In this document: positions 54,008 to 62,764 of the stretch, one piece after another
Position numbering within the stretch: the stretch's first letter is position 1
Layout: every line of letters starts with the position of its first letter
From: Isoptericola luteus
Lineage (GTDB): Bacteria > Actinomycetota > Actinomycetes > Actinomycetales > Cellulomonadaceae
Assembly (NCBI RefSeq): GCF_020297055.1
Contig: NZ_JAIXCQ010000008.1
Location: forward strand, 142,838-206,837
Reading direction: 5' to 3'
Length of the DNA: 64,000 nt
Program-made: the position numbers and the translations under genes
Notes under the pieces: model-generated
Database searches by the model: none
Told to the model about the DNA's origin: nothing
Seen by the model: only the letters and a program-made list of their open reading frames with translations

Positions 54008-55540
54008 TCAGGTCAGGGTGAGGCGCACCGTCGCGAACGCCGCCGCCGGGAGCTCGGCGACCAGCACGCCGTCGTCGAGGCGCACCCCGTCGAGCGGGCG
54101 CGGCGCGACGGTGTCCGGCGCGTCGACGGTGTTGTGCGCGGCCGGGTCGTCGGCGGCGAGGACGGTGCCGACGGGGTCCGCGACGACGGCGCCGCGCAGG
54201 TCGAGGCGCACGGTGGCCGCGGCGTCGGGGTCGAGGTTCGTCAGCGACACCAGCACCGCGCCGTCCTTCGTGGAGGCCGACGCCGAGACGGTCGCGACAG
54301 GGGTGCCCCCCACGACGTGGTGGGCGCGCGGACTGCGCTCGCGGACCGGCAGGGCCGTGGCGTCCTGGTGCCCGGTGCTCATCGCGAAGGCGTGGAACGT
54401 CGGCGTCCTGATCAGCCGGGCGCCGTCGGTGAGCAGCATGGACTGCAGCACGTTCACCGTCTGGGCGATGTTCGCGAGCCGCAGGCGGCGGGCGTTGTCG
54501 TGGAAGGCGTCGAAGTGCACGGCCGCGACGAGGGCGTCGCGCATCGCGTTCTGCTGGTACAGGAAGCCCGGGTTCGTGCCGCGCTCCACGTCCCACCAGG
54601 TGCCCCACTCGTCGAGCGCGAGCGCGATCCTCGCCTGCGGGTCGTAGGCGTCCATGACCGCTGCGTGCCCGGCGATGAGGCGGCGCACGTCGAGCGCCTT
54701 GCGCATCGTGGCCCAGTACTCGTCACGGCCGAACTCGGTGGCCGAACCCTTGGCCCCCCACGTGCCGGCGAACGTGTAGAAGTGGAACGAGACGGCCTGG
54801 AACAGGTCGCGCGGCTCCGCGTCGCCGAGCGTCGCGACCTGCTGCATCAGCGTCTCGGTCCAGGAGTAGTCGTCGTCGGACGCGCCCGCGGCGACGCGCA
54901 CCAGCCGGTTGTCCCCGTGGTTGCGCGCGTAGGTGGCGTGGGCGCGGGCGAGGGAGGCGAACTGGTCGGCGCGCAGGTTGCCGCCGCAGCCCCACGGCTC
55001 GTTGCCGATGCCGAAGAACGTGACCTTCCACGGCTCGTCGCGGCCGTTGCGGCGGCGCAGGCGCGCCATGGGGGCGTCGTCTCCGCGGGTCAGGTACTCG
55101 ACCCAGTCGCTCGTCTCCTGCACCGTGCCCGACCCGACGTTCGCGGAGACGTACGGCTCCGTGCCGAGCAGCTCGCACAGCGCCATGAACTCGTGGGTGC
55201 CGAACGAGTTGTCCTCGACGACGTCGCCCCAGTGCGTGTTGACCATACGCGGACGGTGGTCCCGCGGTCCGACACCGTCCTGCCAGTGGTACTCGTCGGC
55301 GAAGCAGCCGCCGGGCCAGCGCAGGTTCGGCACGCTCAGCTCGCGCAGCGCCTCGACGACGTCGGCCCGGATGCCGGCGGTGTTCGGGATGTCGGAGTCC
55401 TCGCCCACCCAGAAGCCCTCGTAGATGCAGCGGCCCAGGTGCTCCGCGAACTGGCCGTACAGGTGGCGGCTGATCGTGGGGCCCGGGACGTCGAGGTCGA
55501 CGACGGCGTCGAGGGCGAGGTGGTGGGGGCGCTCGGGCAT
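54008..55540 (-). CDS. GH51 alpha-L-arabinofuranosidase
   Basis: A 510-residue enzyme that releases L-arabinose from arabinoxylan or arabinan oligosaccharides. Signatures are ISRHLYGQFAEHLGRCIYEGFWVG and LRWPGGCFADEYHWQDGVGPRDHRP. The acid/base Glu181 is in FFGIGNEPWGCGG and the nucleophile Glu311 is in LALDEWGTWWD. There is no signal peptide, so it is probably intracellular and works on imported fragments. The ATG at 55540 follows AAGGACG. The upstream region holds 15-bp tandem repeats. With the GH35 locus it indicates use of plant-cell-wall side chains. Confidence 0.93.
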   Translation of the reverse strand: MPERPHHLALDAVVDLDVPGPTISRHLYGQFAEHLGRCIYEGFWVGEDSDIPNTAGIRADVVEALRELSVPNLRWPGGCFADEYHWQDGVGPRDHRPRMVNTHWGDVVEDNSFGTHEFMALCELLGTEPYVSANVGSGTVQETSDWVEYLTRGDDAPMARLRRRNGRDEPWKVTFFGIGNEPWGCGGNLRADQFASLARAHATYARNHGDNRLVRVAAGASDDDYSWTETLMQQVATLGDAEPRDLFQAVSFHFYTFAGTWGAKGSATEFGRDEYWATMRKALDVRRLIAGHAAVMDAYDPQARIALALDEWGTWWDVERGTNPGFLYQQNAMRDALVAAVHFDAFHDNARRLRLANIAQTVNVLQSMLLTDGARLIRTPTFHAFAMSTGHQDATALPVRERSPRAHHVVGGTPVATVSASASTKDGAVLVSLTNLDPDAAATVRLDLRGAVVADPVGTVLAADDPAAHNTVDAPDTVAPRPLDGVRLDDGVLVAELPAAAFATVRLTLT

Positions 55541-55550
55541 GGGACGTCCT

Positions 55551-55626
55551 TGTCGTGTCGCTGGCTGTCGTGTCGCTGGCTGTCGTGTCGCTGGCTGTCG
55601 TGTCGCTGGTTCATCGTGTCGCTGGC
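55551..55626. repeat. 15-bp tandem repeats upstream of GH51 gene
   Basis: TGTCGTGTCGCTGGC at 55551, 55566 and 55581, a near copy ending GGT at 55596, and a 16-base degenerate copy at 55611-55626. The first lies only about ten bases from the GH51 start, in its 5' leader, so copy number could alter spacing of promoter elements. Confidence 0.8.
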
Positions 55627-55704
55627 ACGCTGCGGACCGCCGCGGTCGTGCAGCCCGAGTCTCCGTCGTCGGACCGCGTCGAGCAAGCGCCTTCCACCCG
55701 GTGG

Positions 55705-56067
55705 TCAGCCGGTGAGGGCGAGGCCTGCCGCCGCCGCGGCCAGGCACACGACCAGCATCGCGAGCGGGTGCAGGACCGCCGCCACGCCGCGTCCGGCGAG
55801 CAGCAGGCGTGCCGCCTCGACGCTCGCGGTGCTGAAGGTGGAGTAGCCGCCCAGGAACCCGACGCCGACCACCGTGACCACGCCGTCGTACCCGGAGCGG
55901 GTCACGGTCCACCCGGTCAGCAGGCCGAGCAGGAGGCAGGCCGAGGCGTTCACGACGAACGTGCCCATCGGTGTCGAGAGCCGCTGGCGGTGCGTGACGG
56001 CGGAGTCGACGAGGAAGCGGGACGCCGCCCCGAGGCCGCCCGCCAGCGAGAGCAGGAGGACGGTCAC
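55705..56067 (-). CDS. crcB: Fluoride channel FluC/CrcB, subunit 2
   Basis: A 120-residue four-helix membrane protein. Signatures are GGLGAASRFLVDSAV, the conserved Asn in MGTFVVNASACLLLG, and GGYSTFSTASVEAARLL, the phenylalanine-box segment of fluoride channels. The start GTG overlaps the stop of the upstream FluC gene by four bases (GTGA). Two FluC genes side by side are expected to make a heterodimer that lets fluoride leave the cell. Confidence 0.9.
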   Translation of the reverse strand: MTVLLLSLAGGLGAASRFLVDSAVTHRQRLSTPMGTFVVNASACLLLGLLTGWTVTRSGYDGVVTVVGVGFLGGYSTFSTASVEAARLLLAGRGVAAVLHPLAMLVVCLAAAAAGLALTG

Positions 56068-56525
56068 GTCGCCGCCCCGTCCCGGCGCGCCGACCAGCGG
56101 CGGTGGGCTCGGGAGGCCAGGACGATCCCGGCGGCGGCGGCTGCCACGCCGGTTGCGACGCTGACCAGCGTGTACGTGAGCGCTGCGCCGGCCGCGCCGC
56201 CGTCGGCCAGGCGCACCGCCTGGACGGCGAACGTGCTGTACGTGGTGAAGCCACCGAGCACGCCGGTGCCGCAGCCGAGGCGCACGACGCGCCGCCAGCC
56301 GCGGTCCGGGCCCCAGCGGGCCAGCGTCTCCAGCAGCGCGCCGAGCGCCAACGACCCGGCGAGGTTGATCCAGAACGTGGTCCACGGCCATCCGCCCGGG
56401 GGCGAGGGGAGGGCGTGCTCGATCCCGGCCCGGCCGAGCACGCCCACCATGCCGCCCGCTGCGACCACGCAGGCCATGCCGGCCATGCCGGCCATGGCGA
56501 CGGTGGGGTGGGAGGGGCGTGGCAC
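56064..56525 (-). CDS. crcB: Fluoride channel FluC/CrcB, subunit 1
   Basis: A 153-residue protein with four helices. Key parts are GGMVGVLGRAGIEHALP, the conserved Asn in WTTFWINLAGSLALGAL, and GGFTTYSTFAVQAVRLAD. An extra N-terminal stretch has a Met-Ala-Gly tandem (AMAGMAGMA). The start is uncertain: GTG 56525 or the in-frame ATGs within the repeat (56495 and later). It is translated together with the second subunit gene. No fluoride riboswitch (crcB motif) was recognised upstream by eye. Confidence 0.88.
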   Translation of the reverse strand: MPRPSHPTVAMAGMAGMACVVAAGGMVGVLGRAGIEHALPSPPGGWPWTTFWINLAGSLALGALLETLARWGPDRGWRRVVRLGCGTGVLGGFTTYSTFAVQAVRLADGGAAGAALTYTLVSVATGVAAAAAGIVLASRAHRRWSARRDGAAT

Positions 56526-56581
56526 GCGCCCAGGCTATCCGGGCCGGGCGGCTGCAAGGGTGCGTCCGCGGCCCGGGTGGA

Positions 56582-56598
56582 ATACCCTGGTGGGGTAT
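56582..56598. promoter_or_regulatory. CsoR-like copper operator candidate
   Basis: ATACCC (56582-56587) and GGGTAT (56593-56598) flank TGGTG, matching the TACCC-N-GGGTA pattern of CsoR sites. It lies 50 bases ahead of the copper ATPase start. A second TACCCC occurs at about 56617, perhaps a half-site. Confidence 0.7.
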
Positions 56599-56647
56599 GC
56601 GGTTGGCGGACGTGTGTACCCCGGAGACTGGTAGGCGAGGAGCGGCG

Positions 56648-58777
56648 ATGACGGCGACAGAGCACCACGAGCACCACGAGCACGGGAACCACGACACCCG
56701 CACGGTCCACGACGAGCACGGGCACCACGGGGACCACGCGGGCCATGGAGCTCACGGGAGTCACGCGGGCCACGGCGGACACGCCGGGCACGTCGCACAG
56801 TTCCGCCGGCTGTTCTGGGTCATGCTCGCGCTCGCCCTGCCGACGGTGGCGCTGTCCGACGGGTTCGCGATGGTGCTCGGCTACGACCTGCCGGACGCAG
56901 CGTGGGTGCCGTGGGTCTCCCCGCTGCTCGGCACGGTGATCTTCGTCTGGGGCGGTCGCCCGTTCCTCACCGGCGCGGTGGACGAGCTGCGCGCCCGCGC
57001 GCCCGGGATGATGCTGCTCATCGGCCTGGCGATCACGGTCGCGTTCGCCGCGTCCATGGGCGCGAGCCTGGGCCTGCTCGACCCGCAGCTCGACTTCTGG
57101 TGGGAGCTCGCGCTGCTGGTCGTGATCATGCTGCTCGGCCACTGGGTGGAGATGCGCTCGCTCGCGCAGACGACGTCGGCGCTGGACTCCCTGGCGGCGC
57201 TGCTGCCCGACGAGGCGGAGCGGGTCGACGGCGACCGGGTCGTGCCCGTCGCACCGTCGGACCTGGTGGTGGGCGACGTCGTCCTGGTCCGCCCCGGCGC
57301 GAGCGTGCCGGCCGACGGCCAGGTCGTGGACGGCCGCGCGGAGCTGGACGAGTCGATGGTCACCGGCGAGTCGCGCACCGTGTCGCGGGGTGTCGGCGAC
57401 GCGGTCACCGCCGGCACGGTCGCGACGGACTCCGCCCTGCGGGTCGAGGTCACCGCGACCGGTGACGACACGGCGCTCGCGGGCATCCGGCGCCTCGTCG
57501 CCGACGCGCAGGCGTCGTCGTCCCGCGCGCAGCGTCTCGCGGACCGCGCGGCGGGCTGGCTGTTCTGGTTCGCGCTCGGGGCGGCCGTGGTCACCGCGGT
57601 CGTCTGGTCAGCGCTCGGGATGCCGGACGACGCCGTGGTGCGGACCGTCACCGTGCTCGTCATCGCCTGCCCGCACGCGCTGGGCCTGGCGATCCCGCTG
57701 GTCGTGTCCATCGCGACCGAGCGGGCCGCCCGCGGCGGCGTCCTGATCAAGGACCGCCTGGCCCTGGAGAGCATGCGCACGGTCGACACCGTCCTGTTCG
57801 ACAAGACCGGCACCCTCACCAAGGGCGAGCCGGTCGTGACCGGTGTCGTCGCGGCGGGGTCCGAGCCGGGCGCGCTGGACGGCGACGGCGTGCTGGCGCT
57901 CGCGGCGGCCGCCGAGGCGGACAGCGAGCACCCGCTCGCGCGGGCGATCGTCCGCGCCGCCGCCGAGCGTGGCCTGCGCGTGCCGCCTGCGTCCGGGTTC
58001 TCGTCGTCCCCGGCCGTCGGCGTCACCGCGACGGTCGACGGGCACGAGGTCCGCGTCGGCGGGCCGCGGCTCCTCGACGCGTCCACCGGGCCTGCCGGGC
58101 CTGCCGAGCCTGCCGAGCCCGCCGTGGCCCGACGCGCCGGGGCGGGGGACGAGGACGGCACGACGGTGCTGCACGTGCTGCGCGACGGCGTCGTCGTCGG
58201 CGAGCTGAGGCTGGCGGACGAGGTGCGGCCGGAGTCCGCGGCGGCAGTCACGGAGCTGCACCGGCGCGGCGTCCAGGTCGTGATGATCACCGGCGACGCG
58301 GAGTCCGTGGCCCGCTCCGTGGCGGGCGAGCTCGGCGTCGACCGGTACTTCGCGGGCGTCCGGCCCGAGGACAAGGCCGCGCGCGTGGCGGAGCTCCAGG
58401 CCGAGGGGCGCAAGGTCGCGATGGTCGGCGACGGTGTCAACGACGCGCCGGCCCTCGCGCAGGCCGACGTCGGCATCGCGATCGGTGCGGGCACCGACGT
58501 CGCCATCGCGTCGGCGGGCGTCGTCCTCGCCAGCGACGACCCGCGTTCGGTGCTGTCGGTGATCGACCTGTCGCGCGCCGGCTACCGCAAGATGACGCAG
58601 AACCTGTGGTGGGCGGCGGGCTACAACCTGCTGTCCGTGCCGCTGGCGGCGGGCGTGCTCGCGCCGGTCGGGTTCGTGCTGCCGATGTCGGTCGGGGCGC
58701 TGCTCATGTCGGCGTCCACCGTGGTGGTGGCGCTCAACGCCCAGCTGCTGCGCCGGCTGGACCTGCGACCCCGGTGA
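56648..58777 (+). CDS. copB: Heavy-metal P-type ATPase, CopB type
   Basis: A 709-residue P1B pump. The N-terminus is His-rich (HHEHHEHGNHDTRTVHDEHGH, shown in part), replacing the usual CxxC metal domains. The ion-site motif is CPH (Cys341-Pro-His343), typical of P1B-3 CopB enzymes. Phosphorylation is at Asp385 in DKTGTLTKGEP. The HP locus is SEHPLARAI and the hinge is VGDGVNDAPALAQADVGIAIGAGTDVA. CopB pumps use ATP to move Cu(II)/Ag or Cu(I) across the membrane. GGCGAGGAG precedes the ATG at 56648; an upstream extension exists without a good site. A CsoR-like operator suggests copper induction. Confidence 0.93.
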   Translation: MTATEHHEHHEHGNHDTRTVHDEHGHHGDHAGHGAHGSHAGHGGHAGHVAQFRRLFWVMLALALPTVALSDGFAMVLGYDLPDAAWVPWVSPLLGTVIFVWGGRPFLTGAVDELRARAPGMMLLIGLAITVAFAASMGASLGLLDPQLDFWWELALLVVIMLLGHWVEMRSLAQTTSALDSLAALLPDEAERVDGDRVVPVAPSDLVVGDVVLVRPGASVPADGQVVDGRAELDESMVTGESRTVSRGVGDAVTAGTVATDSALRVEVTATGDDTALAGIRRLVADAQASSSRAQRLADRAAGWLFWFALGAAVVTAVVWSALGMPDDAVVRTVTVLVIACPHALGLAIPLVVSIATERAARGGVLIKDRLALESMRTVDTVLFDKTGTLTKGEPVVTGVVAAGSEPGALDGDGVLALAAAAEADSEHPLARAIVRAAAERGLRVPPASGFSSSPAVGVTATVDGHEVRVGGPRLLDASTGPAGPAEPAEPAVARRAGAGDEDGTTVLHVLRDGVVVGELRLADEVRPESAAAVTELHRRGVQVVMITGDAESVARSVAGELGVDRYFAGVRPEDKAARVAELQAEGRKVAMVGDGVNDAPALAQADVGIAIGAGTDVAIASAGVVLASDDPRSVLSVIDLSRAGYRKMTQNLWWAAGYNLLSVPLAAGVLAPVGFVLPMSVGALLMSASTVVVALNAQLLRRLDLRPR

Positions 58778-58801
58778 CGGGTGCGCCACCGTGCCGGCAC
58801 G

Positions 58802-59092
58802 CTAGACGCCGTCGAGCGTGAGAAGGATGACGACGTCGTCGCCGTCCTGCACGCCCTCGGGGCGGCGCACGGCGTCCTTGAGCGGCACGAGGTAGCCGCC
58901 GTCCTTGGGGAAGAGGGACGTGGTGAACGACGTCGCCCCGATCCTGCCGTGCACGGGAATGACGCCCCAGCCGTAGGAGACCAGCGACGCGACGGCCGCG
59001 ATCTGCTCCGCCTCGGCGTCGGGCACGGCCACGTAGTAGTACGGGGCCGGCCCGCGCCACTGGAACACCTCGCCGCGCACCTCGAGCTCCAT
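58802..59092 (-). CDS. DUF1905 protein
   Basis: A 96-residue soluble protein starting ELEVRGEVFQWRGPAPYYYVAVPDAEAEQIAA. GWGVIPVHGRIGATSFTTSLFPKDGGYLVPLKDAVRRPEGV continues the DUF1905 beta-barrel. The central G-R-I-G-x-T-x-F-x-T-S-L-F-P segment is conserved. Family function is unknown; it is a common single gene in actinobacteria. The ATG at 59092 is preferred; the frame extends upstream into the VIT gene region. Confidence 0.85.
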   Translation of the reverse strand: MELEVRGEVFQWRGPAPYYYVAVPDAEAEQIAAVASLVSYGWGVIPVHGRIGATSFTTSLFPKDGGYLVPLKDAVRRPEGVQDGDDVVILLTLDGV

Positions 59093-59124
59093 GCGCACAG
59101 TGTGCCCGGCGCCGAGGTGCGTGC

Positions 59125-59862
59125 CTAGACGACGCCGGTGGTGCCCAGCAGCGAGCCGAGGCCGAAGGTCGCGCCGAGCGCCAGCGCGCCGCCGACGACG
59201 ACGCGCGCCATCGACCGGGCGCGCGACGACCCCCCGATCCAGGCCGCGATCGATCCGGCCACGCCGAGGGCGAGGAGCACGACGCCGAACGTGGCCGCGA
59301 TCTTCCACGGTTCCGGGACGAGCAGCACGGCGGCCATCGGCAGGATGCCGCCGCACAGGAACGCGAGGAGGGACGCCCACGCGGCGTGCCACGGGCTGAC
59401 GACGTCGTCCGGGTCGATGTTGAGCTCCGCGGACAGGTGGGCGCCGAGCGCGTCGTGGCGGGTGAGCTCGGTGGCGACCTGCCGGGCCGTGGCCTCGCTC
59501 AGCCCGCGCTCGCGGTACAGGCCGACGAGCTCGTCGAACTCCTCGTCGGGCATGGTCGCGAGCTCGTGCTTCTCCTTGGCGATGAGCGCCTTCTCGCTGT
59601 CCGACTGGCTGGAGACGGACACGTACTCGCCGAGCGCCATCGAGATCGCGCCACCCAGCAGCGCGGCGAGCCCGGCGGTGAGCACCGCGCTGCGCGACGG
59701 GGTGGCGGCGGCCACGCCCACGACGACGGCCGCGACCGACACGATGCCGTCGTTGGCTCCCAGCACTCCCGCGCGCAGCCAGTTGAGCCGTTGCGCCAGG
59801 CTGCCGACGTGTGGCTCGTCGGCGTGGCCCGTCCGACGGTGCTCCTCCTCGCTGACCGACAT
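59125..59862 (-). CDS. VIT1/CCC1-family Fe(II)/Mn(II) transporter
   Basis: A 245-residue membrane protein. Early it has LNWLRAGVLGANDGIVSVAAVVVGVAAA and GGAISMALGEYVSVSSQSDSEKALI, the two signature helices of the VIT/CCC1 family, with charged residues after the second helix. A cytoplasmic loop and three further helices follow. Family members carry Fe2+ or Mn2+ out of the cytoplasm. It lies within a run of metal-handling genes, all on the minus strand except the copper ATPase. Confidence 0.92.
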   Translation of the reverse strand: MSVSEEEHRRTGHADEPHVGSLAQRLNWLRAGVLGANDGIVSVAAVVVGVAAATPSRSAVLTAGLAALLGGAISMALGEYVSVSSQSDSEKALIAKEKHELATMPDEEFDELVGLYRERGLSEATARQVATELTRHDALGAHLSAELNIDPDDVVSPWHAAWASLLAFLCGGILPMAAVLLVPEPWKIAATFGVVLLALGVAGSIAAWIGGSSRARSMARVVVGGALALGATFGLGSLLGTTGVV

Positions 59863-59928
59863 GCGCTCAGCACACCACCGGCGCGGCCGAGCCGCCAGAC
59901 GGTCGCGCGTGCGCAGCGCCGAGGGGCG

Positions 59929-62670
59929 TCACGGTGCGGTCGCCTCGAAGACGCCGCGGGCGCCGCGCTCGGCGTCGGCCATGACGTGCGTGACGAACGG
60001 GTAGTGCCCAGCCTCGGGGAACACGGTCTCGACGAACCCGCCCTGCGCCGGTGCCAGGGAGAGGGCCTGCGAGCCACCGAGTGCGCCGTCGGCCGGGGCG
60101 TCGGCGGAACCGAGCAGGTAGGCCCCCTCGGCCCACGTGCGGTCGAACTGCGAGCCGATCACGTGGAACGACGACGCCCGGTTGGGCCCGGCGTCGAGCA
60201 CCCACACGCGCACCCGCTCGCCGACGGTCGCGGCCAGGGGTTGCGCGGCGTACTGGTCCGCGTACCCGTTGAAGACGACGAGGTCCTCGCCCTGGGCGGC
60301 CAGCGCCTCGTCGACGTCGACCGTGCCGCCCTGCGGCCCCAGGTACAGCTCGGACTGGACCATCAGGTAGGAGCGGTCCACCTCGGGCAGGTCGTCGGGC
60401 TCGATGACGACGGCGCCCGCCATGCCGTTCGCGATGTGCGCCGTCATGGGCATGGTCGAGCAGTGGTACATCCACACCCCGGCCCGCTCGGCCGTGAACC
60501 GGTAGACCAGCGACTCCCCGGGGGCGATGGTCCGCATCGGCTCGTCGGGCGCCAGGGACGACGCGTGGAAGTCGACGGAGTGGCCCATGCTGCCGTGGTT
60601 GACGAGCGTGATCTCGAAGACGTCGCCCACCCGGCCGTGCAGCGTCGGGCCGGGGGCCGCGCCGTCGAACGTCCACAGGGTCTGCGTGACGCCTGGGGCG
60701 ACCTCGACCTCCTGCTCCACGACCTCCAGGGTCCGGCGGTGCACCGTGGGCTCGCCGTCGGCGGGCGCGGCGGGCAGGTCCGGCAGGACGGCGTCGTGCG
60801 CCTCGAACCCGGCCGGCGGCTCGGCGCCGCGCACGACGTCGTCGGCCGCGGACCTGCTCGGGTCTGCGGTGCCACCGTGTGCGGACATGTCGTGGCCGGC
60901 TGCGTCGCCCGACGTCTCGGCGGACGTGTCGCCGGCGGCGGGCTCGCCCTCGACGCCGACCGCGAACGTCATGCCCATCGCCCGGTGCCCGACGATCGAG
61001 CACCAGCCGTCCTGCGGGCCGTCGACGACGCCGACGTCGACGGTGGCGGACTCGCCGGGCGCGAGACGGCCCGAGCTCGCCCCGCCGTCGAGCACGAGGT
61101 CGTGCACCTCGGCAGGGTCGGTGTTCGTCACCTCGAGGACCAGGTGGGTGCCGGCGGGCACGGTGACGCCGGCGGGGAAGAACCGCATGTCGCGGGCCTC
61201 TACCTCGACGGTGCGCGTCTCGCCGGTCGGTGCCACCGCGGTCGACGCGCCGCCGCTCGTCCGTCCTGCCGCGGAGGCGAGGGCTCCGCCGACGGCCGTC
61301 TGGTCCAGTCCGGCACCGAGCGCGACGACGGCGACCACCGCGACCAGGCCCGTCACGGCCTGCAGCGTCCGGCGGGGGGCAGGGGCGTCGTCGGGCGGCG
61401 GTGAGGTCGCCGCCCGCCGGGCCGTGCGCATCGCCAGCACCATGAGCGGCAGGAACGCCGCCATCGCCCCGAGGTAGAGCGTGGACGTCAGCACGCGCAC
61501 GAGCGAGGCGACGGGCAGCGCCGTCACGACCAGGGCGCCGTGCGCCGCCACGACGCGGAACCAGCCGCCGCGGTCCATGACGGCGTGCCCGGCCTTGGCA
61601 GCGGCCGGCCCGCGGGACACCGACACGGGCACCAGGTGCGACAGTGCACCGAGCAGCACCGGGGCGGCGACGCCCGCCGCGAGGTAGGGGGCGACGCCGT
61701 CGAGCGTGGCGGCGGCCACGGCCCAGCCGCCCCCGGCGGCCGCGCGCGTCGTGCCCACCAGGAGCACCGCCAGGAGCACCACGAACCACACCATGCCCAG
61801 CCCCACGGAGGCGGCGGCGAACGTGCGCGGCGGGCGCTTGCGAACGGTGCGCACCAGGGGAACGAACAGCACGACGGTGCCGGCGAGGTAGGCGGCCAGC
61901 CCGCCCGCCGTCAGCCACAGCACGTCGACGACGGCGCCGGCCGCGGCGGCGAGCAGCCCCACGACGAGCACCGGCAGCGCCCGCCGGGCGGCGGGCAGGG
62001 AGGCGTCGTCCATGCGGGTGCGCAGCAGCGTGGGCCACAGGGTCACGAGCGTGCCGAGGATCGTCAGGCCCATCCAGCCGAGCACGTTGAGCAGGGCGTG
62101 GGAGAGGCGCACCTGCACGGCCGTCGTCGAGCCGAGGCCGTGCGCCAGCAGGGTGCCGAGCACCGCGCCGAGCGGGAGCATCGCGGCCGCGGCCACGTAG
62201 TAGTGGACCGTGGTCGCGAACCGCGTGCCGAGCGCGCGGCGCAGGCGACGGTAGAGGGCGATGCCGTGCCAGGCGGCGGCTGTCGCGACACCGGCGGCGC
62301 CCGCCACGGTCACGGGCCACCAGGCGGTGAGCACCCCCACGACGACGAGGGCCGTCCCGGCGTTGAGGGTGATGAGCCGTGCGTTCTGGCGCCGGACGTC
62401 GGACTCGGTGGCGCGCGCGTGCAGCAGCGCGAGGGCGAAGTGCTCGGACCACACGAGGATCGCCTGGCTGATCGCACCGAGGAACAGCAGGTGCAGCATC
62501 AGCCAACGAGGTGCGGGCAGCCAGGGGTGCACCAGCGTGGCCACGACCACGAGCAGCAGCCACACGACGACGGGTAGGTCGCGCCAGGGCCGGAACCGCT
62601 TGGTGCGGGTCTCCGGCCGTGAGGTCGCGACGAGGGGAAGCTGGGTCCGGGGCACGCCGACGCCTTTCAC
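59929..62670 (-). CDS. Membrane-fused cupredoxin-NirK copper nitrite reductase-like protein
   Basis: A 913-residue protein. Residues about 30-455 contain roughly ten or more membrane helices. Residues about 485-580 are a cupredoxin with a type 1 site (AEVHDL, then Cys557, His562, Met567). From about 655 to the end lies a two-domain NirK-type multicopper oxidase. All key residues can be placed: type 1 copper His697, Cys737, His745, Met750; type 2 His702, His736, His895; catalytic Asp700 and His836. It should reduce nitrite to nitric oxide on the outer side, fed by the attached cupredoxin. The start GTG at 62670 lacks a strong ribosome site. Confidence 0.88.
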   Translation of the reverse strand: MKGVGVPRTQLPLVATSRPETRTKRFRPWRDLPVVVWLLLVVVATLVHPWLPAPRWLMLHLLFLGAISQAILVWSEHFALALLHARATESDVRRQNARLITLNAGTALVVVGVLTAWWPVTVAGAAGVATAAAWHGIALYRRLRRALGTRFATTVHYYVAAAAMLPLGAVLGTLLAHGLGSTTAVQVRLSHALLNVLGWMGLTILGTLVTLWPTLLRTRMDDASLPAARRALPVLVVGLLAAAAGAVVDVLWLTAGGLAAYLAGTVVLFVPLVRTVRKRPPRTFAAASVGLGMVWFVVLLAVLLVGTTRAAAGGGWAVAAATLDGVAPYLAAGVAAPVLLGALSHLVPVSVSRGPAAAKAGHAVMDRGGWFRVVAAHGALVVTALPVASLVRVLTSTLYLGAMAAFLPLMVLAMRTARRAATSPPPDDAPAPRRTLQAVTGLVAVVAVVALGAGLDQTAVGGALASAAGRTSGGASTAVAPTGETRTVEVEARDMRFFPAGVTVPAGTHLVLEVTNTDPAEVHDLVLDGGASSGRLAPGESATVDVGVVDGPQDGWCSIVGHRAMGMTFAVGVEGEPAAGDTSAETSGDAAGHDMSAHGGTADPSRSAADDVVRGAEPPAGFEAHDAVLPDLPAAPADGEPTVHRRTLEVVEQEVEVAPGVTQTLWTFDGAAPGPTLHGRVGDVFEITLVNHGSMGHSVDFHASSLAPDEPMRTIAPGESLVYRFTAERAGVWMYHCSTMPMTAHIANGMAGAVVIEPDDLPEVDRSYLMVQSELYLGPQGGTVDVDEALAAQGEDLVVFNGYADQYAAQPLAATVGERVRVWVLDAGPNRASSFHVIGSQFDRTWAEGAYLLGSADAPADGALGGSQALSLAPAQGGFVETVFPEAGHYPFVTHVMADAERGARGVFEATAP

Positions 62671-62764
62671 GAGATGACGTCCGGAGCATAGGTCGTCGTC
62701 AACCTGTGCCGGTGTGACGCACGTCCCACCCGGCCAATCTCACAGTCCGGGCCGGCGTCGGTGG

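Noticed and set aside
55551..55626. Possible CRISPR array
   Set aside because: The units are contiguous 15-bp tandem repeats with no spacers, and no cas genes are present.
62671..62764. CRP/FNR or NsrR site before the NirK-like gene
   Set aside because: TGTGA and TCACA occur but with a 22-base spacing that does not fit a dimer site, and no other known motif was seen.
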